NCBI RefSeq assembly: GCF_000160695.1
Contig: NZ_GG694006.1
Span: 871,803 to 935,802, forward strand
DNA from: Centipeda flueggei ATCC 43531
Lineage (GTDB): Bacteria; Bacillota; Negativicutes; Selenomonadales; Selenomonadaceae
Length of the DNA stretch: 64,000 bases
Direction: 5' to 3'
A program made the position numbers and the translations under genes. The notes beneath the pieces are model-generated. The model saw nothing but the letters and a program-made list of their open reading frames with translations, was not told the origin of the DNA and ran no database searches. Below, piece by piece: positions 8,271 to 15,963 of this stretch; the first letter of the stretch is position 1; the number at the start of each line of letters is the position of its first letter.

Positions 8271-9599
8271 CTATGATGCCGGAGCAATGAAGCCAATATG
8301 CGTCAGCATATCGATCGCCGCGGTACCGCGTGCATTTTGAAACTCCAGATCCGAGACGAGGACCTGACGTATGTAGTGTTTTCTGCCTCCCTCATAGTAA
8401 CTGCTGATGTCATGGATCACGCACGGAACGCCCCCCGCATCCGTACCGAGATAGAGCATGACATGTCCGGGAAGAAAGAGCAGCGCCCCTGGCGGTGTTT
8501 CCCGCAGAATGGCCAGACGCTCTTCATGCGTACGCCCCGCGAGCGGGATGCACGGGAGTGCACACTCCTGTGCATCCGCATCACGCGGAAGTTCGATCCC
8601 CATGGTGCGGTAGACATTCTGCACGTAGGACGAACAGTCCATCCCGCCGTCTGCCCCGCCCCAGCCGTACTCCGTCCCGAGCGGGGCGAAGGCGAGGCGC
8701 ACGAGATTGTTGTGGGTCAGCGGCAAGCAGCCCTCGGACAGGACGCTGTCCGCTGCGCCCCCCACAATGCGTACGCCCATTTCTCCCAAGGCAAAACGCC
8801 CCCCGACGTTTCCCAGCGGAAGAATGATGCGGCGCACGGCAGGATCAGGTGATTTTCTGGACGGAAGCCTCGCCCCAAGCTGATAGTGCAGCTCTCTGTC
8901 CCCTGCACGGAGGCGCAGCTCCTTCGCCGTGACCACAGCAAAGTGCTCGGGCGCGGCAAAGGAGAGCCATGATGAACGCTTCACCTCTGCAAGCGCTTCT
9001 GCCTTCACCCATCCGTCATAGTCACGCGTCTCGACGAAGAGAAACACACCGTCACGCGAGCGGTGGAGGATGCGCACTGCCTCGCCGGGATCAAGCACCG
9101 TGCCCTGTACCATGTCATAGCGCATGTCTCCCGCGGTCTCGTACCAGCCGTCTGCCGTCGGAAGGAGGCGTACTGCGGTGCGTTCCACGGCGACGGCATA
9201 GCCCGGAATGACGTGCTCCGGCACAGCAGCGGCTGCGCAATTCTCATGCGCAGCATCCCACCCCTCTGCAGAAAGTCGTTCCTCCCCGTCATAGAGCAGA
9301 GGCAGCTCTCCGACGAGATCCTGTGCCGCCGCATGGATGCGCGTGCGCACCTCTGCGCCGGTCAGCTGCAGCGGTGCACCGACAAGATCATGCACCCCCC
9401 CATGTGCTGCGATCGCACGGTTCACCTCTGCTGTCTGCGCCGCCGTGAGAAGCAGCGCATTGCCATCCGCACGCATCCAGTAGGCAGGTGTCCCTGCCGC
9501 GCTCTCGATGGGCAGTGCCGCCGATGCGGTACTGCTCAGCCAGAGCGCGGCAAGGGCGCACGCGAAGCATACCCCGCACCGCCAAGGGCACCGCCGCAC
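8271..9599 (-). CDS. Exported NlpC/P60 cell-wall hydrolase with SH3-type domains
   Basis: The 442-residue protein starts with a signal peptide (hydrophobic 8-26, ASA before ALP). An N-terminal region is followed by bacterial SH3-like segments (about 150-260) and a C-terminal NlpC/P60 domain (about 295-430). The catalytic Cys is in GMDCSSY, the His in GHVMLYLG, and a HDISSYY stretch follows. The layout matches gamma-D-Glu-meso-DAP endopeptidases of the N-NLPC_P60/SH3b1 type, acting on peptidoglycan in the periplasm. Translation begins at a GTG two bases after the stop of the helical-repeat gene, so the two are probably coupled. Confidence 0.85.
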   Translation of the reverse strand: MRRCPWRCGVCFACALAALWLSSTASAALPIESAAGTPAYWMRADGNALLLTAAQTAEVNRAIAAHGGVHDLVGAPLQLTGAEVRTRIHAAAQDLVGELPLLYDGEERLSAEGWDAAHENCAAAAVPEHVIPGYAVAVERTAVRLLPTADGWYETAGDMRYDMVQGTVLDPGEAVRILHRSRDGVFLFVETRDYDGWVKAEALAEVKRSSWLSFAAPEHFAVVTAKELRLRAGDRELHYQLGARLPSRKSPDPAVRRIILPLGNVGGRFALGEMGVRIVGGAADSVLSEGCLPLTHNNLVRLAFAPLGTEYGWGGADGGMDCSSYVQNVYRTMGIELPRDADAQECALPCIPLAGRTHEERLAILRETPPGALLFLPGHVMLYLGTDAGGVPCVIHDISSYYEGGRKHYIRQVLVSDLEFQNARGTAAIDMLTHIGFIAPAS

Positions 9600-9601
9600 G
9601 G

Positions 9602-10507
9602 CTAGGTGCTCTTCCCGTGCCGGAGCTCATCCAGCCCCCAGGCGAAAAACGCATCCATCCCGACAAAGGCAAAGGAGTTGTCCGCCACCGCCTCACCGAA
9701 CTCCTCCATTGTGCCGATGGCAAAGGAGCCGGCATGACGCCCCGGCGCACGCTGCGGCAGGTCCCCCCGTACGCCGCGTTCAAAGAACGCCTCCGTATCT
9801 GCGTTGACGGACGCCAGTTCCTGCAGAAAGCTGCGCGCCATCTTCATCTTGCCGAGGCGATAGAAGAGCATCGCGAGCGGCAGATACATCATCGCCACAC
9901 CTTCCTCGTAATGCTGATACAACTCGATGGCAGCATCCCCCTCCTCAATGGCGGCATAGATGAACATAAGCTGATAACGGCGTCCAAGGCCGTCATGCTC
10001 GGAGAGCCGCAGCATCTCCCTGCACTCCTTCGCTGCGAGACGAAGCTTACGTGCCGCGAGCAGAGCCTCGAGATAGGAGAGGCGGAGGAACATATAGGGC
10101 TTCGTTTTGGGGATCGACCAGAACTTTCCGATATTCTCCTCGCTGAACAGCCCCTCTGCCGTCAGGCGCTCCGTCGCCTTGCGCACCAAATCTTCGTAGT
10201 GATGGACGCGGTCATCAGCGCTGCGGGCAAGGTACTCTACACGCATGCATGCCGCGGTGATGTTCTCCGGCTCCATGCGCAGGACGCGCTTGATGATGCG
10301 GTAGCGCTCCTCGCCTGACGCCTTGCGTGCGCGTGCAATCAACTCATCCGCCGTAAGCGTGTTCATCTCACGCGGCAGGTTCGGATTTTCGCGCAGCCGC
10401 CGGCTGAGTTCCGAGACAATCTCGGTCATACGCTCGACGCTGATCTTACCGCCCTCCGCCTTCACCATGCGGTTCAGCTCATGCTGCATCCATTCCTTGT
10501 CCGTCAT
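9602..10507 (-). CDS. Cytoplasmic helical-repeat (TPR/ST7-like) protein, function unknown
   Basis: The 301-residue, mainly alpha-helical protein has no signal peptide. Residues about 70-235 contain degenerate TPR-like helix pairs (RIIKRVLRMEPENITA, YLEALLAARKLRLAAKE, LPLAMLFYRLGKMKMAR), reminiscent of bacterial ST7-like tetratricopeptide proteins. It is probably a scaffold or interaction protein. It is the first gene of a run that continues into the NlpC/P60 hydrolase. A TATAAT lies about 40 bases upstream (10549-10544, minus strand) without a good -35. Confidence 0.6.
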   Translation of the reverse strand: MTDKEWMQHELNRMVKAEGGKISVERMTEIVSELSRRLRENPNLPREMNTLTADELIARARKASGEERYRIIKRVLRMEPENITAACMRVEYLARSADDRVHHYEDLVRKATERLTAEGLFSEENIGKFWSIPKTKPYMFLRLSYLEALLAARKLRLAAKECREMLRLSEHDGLGRRYQLMFIYAAIEEGDAAIELYQHYEEGVAMMYLPLAMLFYRLGKMKMARSFLQELASVNADTEAFFERGVRGDLPQRAPGRHAGSFAIGTMEEFGEAVADNSFAFVGMDAFFAWGLDELRHGKST

Positions 10508-10574
10508 GCGCCGTCACTTCCCTCTCCTGGTATTCTCACCCTTATTATACTGTTTTCTTTGGAAAAAAGCTAGG

Positions 10575-10614
10575 AAAAAAAGAGGCGCGCGCTTTGCCGT
10601 TGGCGCGATGCCTC
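10575..10614 (-). terminator. Intrinsic terminator after the exported protein gene
   Basis: On the minus strand GAGGC and GCGC segments pair with GCGC and GCCTC, followed by seven Ts. It lies just downstream of the stop at 10638. Confidence 0.7.
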
Positions 10615-10637
10615 ATCCTTTATTGATTCTTCTTCTT

Positions 10638-11246
10638 TTATGCCTTCTTGTCAGATTTTTCGTGTGCTTTCGCCGTCATCTTGTCCTGTTGGGCAAGCTG
10701 TCTGCGGTCGGCATCACTCAGAATCCCCTTGGAGCGATGAATCAGTTCTTCCTGATGCGCAGCGGCATAGGCAATGATCGCATTAAAGAACTTTTTCTCC
10801 ACATCCTTGTCCGAGAGGGAGGCGAGGGTGAATTCCTTCGTGCTCTCCTCACGCGAAATCGTCCCCCATGTACTGTCAAGATCCTCATGTGCTGTCACAC
10901 GCACGGTGCCTGCCCGCAGATCGATCAGAAGGTACTCCGCTGCCCCCGAGAGATCACCATATCCGTCAAGCGGGAGCATGCGCCATCGCCGCTTGGAGAC
11001 AACATCCTGAATCTGAATATTGTCATAGACACGCAGCGTCGGTACAAGGATCTTCGTGAGATCAATGTATCCATGTGCATCGGCGGCGTATTGGATGTAC
11101 TCCTTATTGAAATAGTAGCCCTGTCGTGCCGTGGACTGCACCCATTCATAAATGTGTTTTGGAATCGGTTCCGCTGCCTCTGCCGGACGGATTCCCATGA
11201 GAAGGACGGCACCGACAGCGAGTGCCGCACCCCATCGTTTCTGCAA
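10638..11246 (-). CDS. Exported protein of unknown function
   Basis: This protein of about 202 residues has a clear signal peptide (basic start, hydrophobic AALAVGAVLLMG, AEAAE cleavage region). The mature part has no Cys, alternates beta-like and helical segments and ends in a Lys-rich tail. I chose a TTG start because GGGAG lies 8 bases ahead of it. The ATG five codons upstream (11261) has its AAAGGAG about 20 bases away, too far for normal initiation. It is separated from metA by 140 bases and is followed by its own terminator. It weakly resembles the exported protein encoded just upstream of metA. Confidence 0.6.
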   Translation of the reverse strand: MQKRWGAALAVGAVLLMGIRPAEAAEPIPKHIYEWVQSTARQGYYFNKEYIQYAADAHGYIDLTKILVPTLRVYDNIQIQDVVSKRRWRMLPLDGYGDLSGAAEYLLIDLRAGTVRVTAHEDLDSTWGTISREESTKEFTLASLSDKDVEKKFFNAIIAYAAAHQEELIHRSKGILSDADRRQLAQQDKMTAKAHEKSDKKA

Positions 11247-11386
11247 ATCGATCGCTCCCATCGAACTGTTTTCTGATGAATCTCCTTTATGGTAGTCTCA
11301 AAAACTGAATTTTGGCTGAACATTCTGCTTTTAGGTACATTGTCCTATCACCAGCACGATACAATAATCATAGGCGAATATCGCAC

Positions 11387-12313
11387 TCATTCATCCGCAT
11401 TATCGAGGCTGTCCAGCTCATACGGCGTCCCCTGATAGACGTAATAGTTGAGCCAATTCGCAAAGAGCAGATGAGCAACACTCCTCCAGCGTACGACGGG
11501 CGGGCGGCTCGGGTCATCATCCGGGTAGTAATTGCGCGGAATATCGGGGTTCATCCCCGCCGCGAGATCGCGGTCATACTCCGCCTTCAGTGTCATTGGA
11601 TCGTACTCGGCATGCCCTGTGATGAAGAATTGCCGCCGCCGCAAATTTGCGATGATGTAGACCCCTGCGTCCCCCTCGGCGAGAACGTCCAGCTCGGACA
11701 CGGCATCGACATCGGTGCGGCGTGTCTCCGTATGACGCGAGTGCGGCACATAGAATACGTCATCAAAGCCGCGCAGGAGACTTTCGTGCTGCACGCAGAG
11801 GTGATGCTCGTAGACGCCGAAGATCTTTTTCTCTGTCCAGTGTTTTGGTATCCCATAGTGATAGTACAGTCCTGCCTGTGCCCCCCAGCAGATATGGAAG
11901 GTCGAGTAGGCATGCTTCTTGCTCCACTGCATGATCTCAGCGACCTCATCCCAGTATGCAACCTCCTCAAAGGCATACTGCTCAACCGGAGCCCCCGTAA
12001 TGATGAAGCCGTCATATTTTTTATGCCGCACCTCGGCAAAGGTTCCATAGAACTCCGAAAGATAAGCACGCGACGTATGCGTTGGGACGTAGGACTCCGT
12101 ATAGATAAAGTCTACTTCCGCCTGCAGCGGCGTATTGCCGAGGAGACGCAGGAGCTGTGTCTCTGTCACATCCTTGATCGGCATGAGATTCAGTATGAGA
12201 ATGCGCAGCGGGCGAATGTCCTGACTGTATGCGCGCGCCGCATTCATGACGAAGATGTTCTCCCCCTCAAGAACATTCGCCGCGGGCAGATTGTTGGGTA
12301 TCTTAATCGGCAT
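11387..12313 (-). CDS. metA: Homoserine O-acetyltransferase (MetA family)
   Basis: The 308-residue protein is a complete MetA-type homoserine transacylase for methionine synthesis. NLMPIKDVTETQ and GNTPLQ are family signatures. The catalytic Cys is C142 in HICWGAQ, and the His/Glu pair lies in GHAEYD. Residue 111 is Glu in GAPVE, the residue that in Bacillus MetA selects acetyl-CoA (Gly in E. coli gives succinyl-CoA), so acetyl transfer is predicted. It is last in a four-gene run behind the Cof phosphatase, PHP phosphatase and an exported protein. No SAM riboswitch is visible immediately upstream. Confidence 0.92.
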   Translation of the reverse strand: MPIKIPNNLPAANVLEGENIFVMNAARAYSQDIRPLRILILNLMPIKDVTETQLLRLLGNTPLQAEVDFIYTESYVPTHTSRAYLSEFYGTFAEVRHKKYDGFIITGAPVEQYAFEEVAYWDEVAEIMQWSKKHAYSTFHICWGAQAGLYYHYGIPKHWTEKKIFGVYEHHLCVQHESLLRGFDDVFYVPHSRHTETRRTDVDAVSELDVLAEGDAGVYIIANLRRRQFFITGHAEYDPMTLKAEYDRDLAAGMNPDIPRNYYPDDDPSRPPVVRWRSVAHLLFANWLNYYVYQGTPYELDSLDNADE

Positions 12314-12334
12314 AGTATTCCATTCCCCTCTGCG

Positions 12335-13225
12335 CTATCCCACCTGATACCGCGTAACCCATGTGCTGTATCCGTCTGCAAAGGCGCGCAGACGGACAAG
12401 CCCGCGCTCCTCGGGTGCATCACGGTTAATCATGCGGTAGGCGCCCTCATAGCCGTCATCAAGCGTCTGCCATCCTTCCTGCGGGGACCAGTAACGCCCC
12501 GTAACGATACGCTCCGTCCCCTGCGGCAGGTTGACCGCCCGCTTATCAAATTTGATCTCGATTGCTTTGCCGGAGGCATCGCGCACCTCCGTCCACGCCC
12601 AAAAGATCAGATTGTCATGCAGGCGCCGCATGGTCGATGTATCTGCTGTCACCTGCGTCTTTATCCCCGTAGGAGTTTCCTCTGACCACAGCATAATCCA
12701 TCGGTCATCCGCCCGCAGGCGCTGCATCTCTCCACGATGAAACACCGTATCAACGATAGCAGCGTAGAACTCCTCGTCGAACTGCTGGGAGTTCATCTCC
12801 TTCTCCCTGCCCTCTCCCTTTGACCAGAGCACCTTTCCTGCACGATCATAGAACGTCTCGCTGAGGTACTGAAGCGTACGGCTCTGCGGCACAACACGCA
12901 CCTGTGCGGCAGAATAGGCAAGCTGACTCGGATCCGGAATGACATGCTCGATCTTGTAGTTGTGGATCGTTTCCTCCGCCCCCTCATAGCTGAACGAAGT
13001 CTTGATCTCCGCATCGATCGCCGTCGCAACCAATGCCCCTGTCCCCGCATACACGGCAGACTGCACCGCATGTACGGATGCAGGTGCATAGAACTTCGAG
13101 TACTTATCGTTCGAGCTCAGCCAGACCCACGTCTGCCCGTCGTCGGCAAGTGCCGCAGGGCAGAACATGAGCAGGGAAAGGAGGAGTGTCGCCGCCCCCA
13201 GCCAAAATGATTTTACCGCATTCAT
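12335..13225 (-). CDS. Exported protein of unknown function
   Basis: The 296-residue product has a standard signal peptide (LGAATLLLSLLMFCPAALA before DDG). The mature domain has several Trp/Tyr-rich beta-like stretches (TWVWLSSNDKYSKFY, GRYWSPQEGWQTL) and no recognised catalytic motif. The start is the ATG with GAGGAG 8 bases upstream. An earlier ATG at 13258 lies inside the histidinol-phosphatase gene and is unlikely. A short FDEEFYAAI-like helical segment recalls the exported protein at 10.6-11.2 kb, so they may be distant paralogues. It sits 21 bases before metA. Confidence 0.6.
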   Translation of the reverse strand: MNAVKSFWLGAATLLLSLLMFCPAALADDGQTWVWLSSNDKYSKFYAPASVHAVQSAVYAGTGALVATAIDAEIKTSFSYEGAEETIHNYKIEHVIPDPSQLAYSAAQVRVVPQSRTLQYLSETFYDRAGKVLWSKGEGREKEMNSQQFDEEFYAAIVDTVFHRGEMQRLRADDRWIMLWSEETPTGIKTQVTADTSTMRRLHDNLIFWAWTEVRDASGKAIEIKFDKRAVNLPQGTERIVTGRYWSPQEGWQTLDDGYEGAYRMINRDAPEERGLVRLRAFADGYSTWVTRYQVG

Positions 13226-13254
13226 CCGTTGCTCTCCTCTCTCGACGCTGCGCA

Positions 13255-14106
13255 TCATGTCAGCGGGACGTTCTCACGCGTGCGCCCGCCTGTAAAGTGA
13301 ATCTGCTCCGTATAGCCAAAAGAACGGGCATACTGCACTGCTTCCTCATTGTAGCGTGCGCAGTCCTCAGGCTTATGTGCATCCGATGTCGTAATGAGCG
13401 GCAGGCGGTGTGCGCGCGCCGCGCGCATAAAATCCGGATATGGTGAGAACTCATGCACAGGATAGCGATAGTACGTCCCCGTGTTGAGATCGACGATCAT
13501 ATCCGCTGCCGCCATTGCCGCTGCCGCGCGCTCGAGATACGGTGACACATCGAACGTCGGGAAATGGCGGTACAGGCGGATGTTGAACGGATGCCCGAGC
13601 ACGTCGTAGAGATGTGCCGCTGCGAGATGCTCTGCTTCCTCCGTGTACCACTCGTAGATCTCCGTCAGCGGATGATTCTCCCACTCCGCTTTGATCGCCT
13701 CTGTATCGTACGCCCAGCCGTGCAGAAAGTGCACCGAGCCGATCACATAGTCAAACGGATAGGCGGAGAGGATTTTTTCGACCGCTGCCTGATCGCGGAA
13801 ATTGCAGACCTCAATGCCCGCCAGCACCTTGTGCTTTTTCTTCAGTTTCTCAATAAAGGAAAAATATTCGTCAAGCGTGTACTTAAATTTGTTCTTTTTC
13901 AGCCACTTCCGCTGAAATTGCCCCACGGCGCTGTCGTCCAAGATAAGATCATCATAGTAGAGCTGCTCGAACTCGGGGAAGGTATGGGAGTGCTCCGAAA
14001 AGCCGATCTCATGGACGCCGCGCTGCTCTGCCGCACGGAAGAACCCCTCTGCATAGTCCTCGTCGTACGAGCCGTACTCGAGATGCATGTGATAGTCAAA
14101 GCGCAT
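13255..14106 (-). CDS. hisK: Histidinol-phosphatase, PHP (HisK) family
   Basis: The 283-residue PHP-fold metal-dependent phosphatase carries the metal-ligand motifs YHMHLE near the N-terminus, SEHSH (about 37-41), GIEVCN, GSVHFL, LGHPFN and TSDAH near the C-terminus. The HisJ/HisK branch hydrolyses histidinol phosphate in histidine synthesis. Other PHP phosphoesterases share the motifs, so substrate assignment is moderately sure. It begins 8 bases after the Cof-family gene and is followed after about 30 bases by the exported-protein gene. Confidence 0.8.
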   Translation of the reverse strand: MRFDYHMHLEYGSYDEDYAEGFFRAAEQRGVHEIGFSEHSHTFPEFEQLYYDDLILDDSAVGQFQRKWLKKNKFKYTLDEYFSFIEKLKKKHKVLAGIEVCNFRDQAAVEKILSAYPFDYVIGSVHFLHGWAYDTEAIKAEWENHPLTEIYEWYTEEAEHLAAAHLYDVLGHPFNIRLYRHFPTFDVSPYLERAAAAMAAADMIVDLNTGTYYRYPVHEFSPYPDFMRAARAHRLPLITTSDAHKPEDCARYNEEAVQYARSFGYTEQIHFTGGRTRENVPLT

Positions 14107-14114
14107 ATTATACC

Positions 14115-14918
14115 TCAGTCAAACTCCCCCGCGAGAATGCGCTCGCAGACCTCTATCACGCCGTGTTCGCGATTGCTCGGCGCACGGTAGCGCGCGCGTT
14201 CCTTAACGGCCGGCAGGGCGTTCTCCATCGCGAAGCTGTACTGCACGGCATCCATCAGCTCAAGGTCGTTGTCGTAGTCGCCGAATGCCGCACATTCCCC
14301 GGGCGCAATGCCGAGCTGCCGCTGAAGCTGCGCAACGGCTGTTCCCTTGCTGACACCGCGGTTAAAGAGATCCACCCACTTCGTACTCGAGAGCGTGACC
14401 TGCAGGCGGTCTCTGTACTGCTGCATCGTCGGCAGTATAGAGTCCTCTGCCTGTCCTGTGAGATCACAGAACGACATTTTTATCAGCACATCGTCCACAC
14501 CGGCAAAGTCCTCTACGACCGACGACACCGTTACGTACTGATCCAGCTCACGACGAAATGCCGGTACATTGTCGCGCGACAATATGTAGCCCCTCTTTTT
14601 CCCGCACATGACCATTTGCACGCCGGGGATCTCCATGCCCGTCCGCAGGCCATCGAGCACAAGCGTCCGCTCAATCTCGCTTGAAAAGAGCTCCCTGCCG
14701 CCCTCCATCACCATCGTCCCGTTCTCCGCGATGAAGATCAGCTCGTCCTTCCACGGAGCGAACGTTCGCCGGAGCGATGCATACTGCCGTCCCGATGCGG
14801 GGGCAAAGCGGATGCCCCGCTCCTTCAGCTGTGCATAGAGATCGCCGAACTCCTCCGGCAGCCGCCCATTCTCATCCAAGAGCGTTCCATCCATATCTGA
14901 AAAAATCAGCCGTATCAA
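14115..14918 (-). CDS. Cof-type HAD-IIB phosphatase
   Basis: The HAD motifs are FSDMDGTLLD (motif I), ASGR (motif II), a late Lys (SKGTAV), and FGDYDNDLELM (motif IV), with a C2B cap between them. These enzymes dephosphorylate small sugar or cofactor phosphates, but the substrate cannot be read from sequence. I chose a TTG start at 14918 because GGAGAGGGG lies about 8 bases upstream and it gives the usual short Cof N-terminus. The ATG at 14936 lies only about 10 bases from the predicted transcription start and has no RBS. Confidence 0.8.
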   Translation of the reverse strand: MIRLIFSDMDGTLLDENGRLPEEFGDLYAQLKERGIRFAPASGRQYASLRRTFAPWKDELIFIAENGTMVMEGGRELFSSEIERTLVLDGLRTGMEIPGVQMVMCGKKRGYILSRDNVPAFRRELDQYVTVSSVVEDFAGVDDVLIKMSFCDLTGQAEDSILPTMQQYRDRLQVTLSSTKWVDLFNRGVSKGTAVAQLQRQLGIAPGECAAFGDYDNDLELMDAVQYSFAMENALPAVKERARYRAPSNREHGVIEVCERILAGEFD

Positions 14919-14952
14919 TTCATCGCCCCTCTCCATTCGATATAATGTTCTC

Positions 14953-14981
14953 ATTATAACAAAGAGCAATGCAGAGCGCAA
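14953..14981 (-). promoter_or_regulatory. Promoter of the Cof-hisK-exported protein-metA run
   Basis: TTGCGC (14981-14976), a 17-base spacer and TATAAT (14958-14953) lie on the minus strand, divergent from the RpiR-family regulator gene. Confidence 0.7.
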
Positions 14982-15009
14982 CAAAGAGGCACACGGCAGG
15001 TGCCGTTTA

Positions 15010-15018
15010 TGCTATAAT
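15010..15018 (+). promoter_or_regulatory. Extended -10 promoter of the RpiR-family regulator
   Basis: TGCTATAAT is a perfect extended -10. There is no recognisable -35. The start codon of the regulator is 34 bases further on, behind AAAGGAG. Confidence 0.6.
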
Positions 15019-15051
15019 GAAAAAAACGTGTGAACACGAAAGGAGCACGCC

Positions 15052-15819
15052 ATGCTCACGGAACGAATCAACGAACACCTGCGTGAACTGAGTGAGACAG
15101 ACCGCAGTATCTGGCGCTACATCGATGCCAACCGAACAGCGGCGAGCCGTGCGTCCATTCATGAGCTGGCACGCGCATGTGCTGTCTCGAGTGCATCGGT
15201 CGTGCGCTTTGCACAGAAGCTCGGCTTTGACGGGTTCGGTGAGATGAAGGCGGTCATGCGCATGGAGGCAGCTCCTGCCGCTGTACCGCCGCAGGATGTA
15301 CGTTCGGCGCTCAGCGGCTTCTACGATCAGACGTGGCGTGCCCTGATGCAGCGTGACTACACGCGGGCAAGCCGTCTCATAAGGGGAGCGCACCGCGTCT
15401 TTGGCTACGCTTCGGGCTACGTACAGACGAACGTAATGCAGGAACTGAAACGGCTCTTTTTCTATGACAATATCTTCATCTACGAAATCGCAGGGCGTGA
15501 GGAGTTCTACTCCGTCTATCAGGCAGCGGGTCCCGACGATCTTTTCATCTTCATCTCGCTCTCGGGCGAGTCGGCGCGCACGGTGGAATTTGCCGAGCAG
15601 CTGAACCTGAAGGGCATCCCCGTCCTCTCCATCACGGAGATGCGCCGCAACACGCTCGCCAGCCGCTCCACGGAGAACCTCTACGTCATGCCCGCAGAGT
15701 TCAACCTGCCCGAGAATGAGGCGCGTCTCCAGTTCAAGTCAATGCTCGCCTATTTCCTTCTGCTCGAGATCTGGTACGTCCACTATCGGCTCTATGCCGA
15801 GGAGTGCACAGTGATGTAA
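15052..15819 (+). CDS. RpiR/MurR-family transcriptional regulator of the alpha-glucoside operon
   Basis: The 255-residue protein has an N-terminal RpiR helix-turn-helix (about 1-75, with SSASVVRFAQKLGFDGFGEMK) and a C-terminal SIS sugar-phosphate sensing domain (about 105-240, with FISLSGESARTVEFA). This family senses phosphosugars and usually controls the adjacent PTS genes. Here it directly precedes the EIICBA gene. By analogy with GlvR and MalR-type regulators it probably responds to a disaccharide phosphate. It is expressed from an extended -10 promoter, and a terminator separates it from the PTS gene. Confidence 0.85.
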   Translation: MLTERINEHLRELSETDRSIWRYIDANRTAASRASIHELARACAVSSASVVRFAQKLGFDGFGEMKAVMRMEAAPAAVPPQDVRSALSGFYDQTWRALMQRDYTRASRLIRGAHRVFGYASGYVQTNVMQELKRLFFYDNIFIYEIAGREEFYSVYQAAGPDDLFIFISLSGESARTVEFAEQLNLKGIPVLSITEMRRNTLASRSTENLYVMPAEFNLPENEARLQFKSMLAYFLLLEIWYVHYRLYAEECTVM

Positions 15820-15830
15820 CAAATTTCACA
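15815..15830 (+). promoter_or_regulatory. Candidate operator, Crp/Fnr-like palindrome
   Basis: TGTAA-N6-TCACA overlaps the regulator stop codon and matches nine of ten half-site positions of TGTGA-N6-TCACA. It precedes the PTS gene. The binding protein is unknown. Confidence 0.3.
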
Positions 15831-15866
15831 CCATGTACTTCGGTACGACCTCTGTACATCTCTCCT

Positions 15867-15901
15867 AAATGCCGCGAAGCTATTGCTTTTGCGGCATTTT
15901 T
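15867..15901 (+). terminator. Intrinsic terminator or attenuator between the regulator and PTS genes
   Basis: AAATGCCGC pairs with GCGGCATTT followed by a T-run ending at 15901. It separates the regulator from the EIICBA gene, whose own promoter is not obvious, so some read-through is likely. Confidence 0.65.
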
Positions 15902-15963
15902 GCATTATCGTAAAGATAACATTTTTATGCCGTTGAGGAATGAGCTTAAGGAGGAGAAGGCAC

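Noticed and set aside
12314-12334. SAM riboswitch before metA
   Set aside because: The gap to the preceding gene is only 21 bases, too short for a riboswitch.
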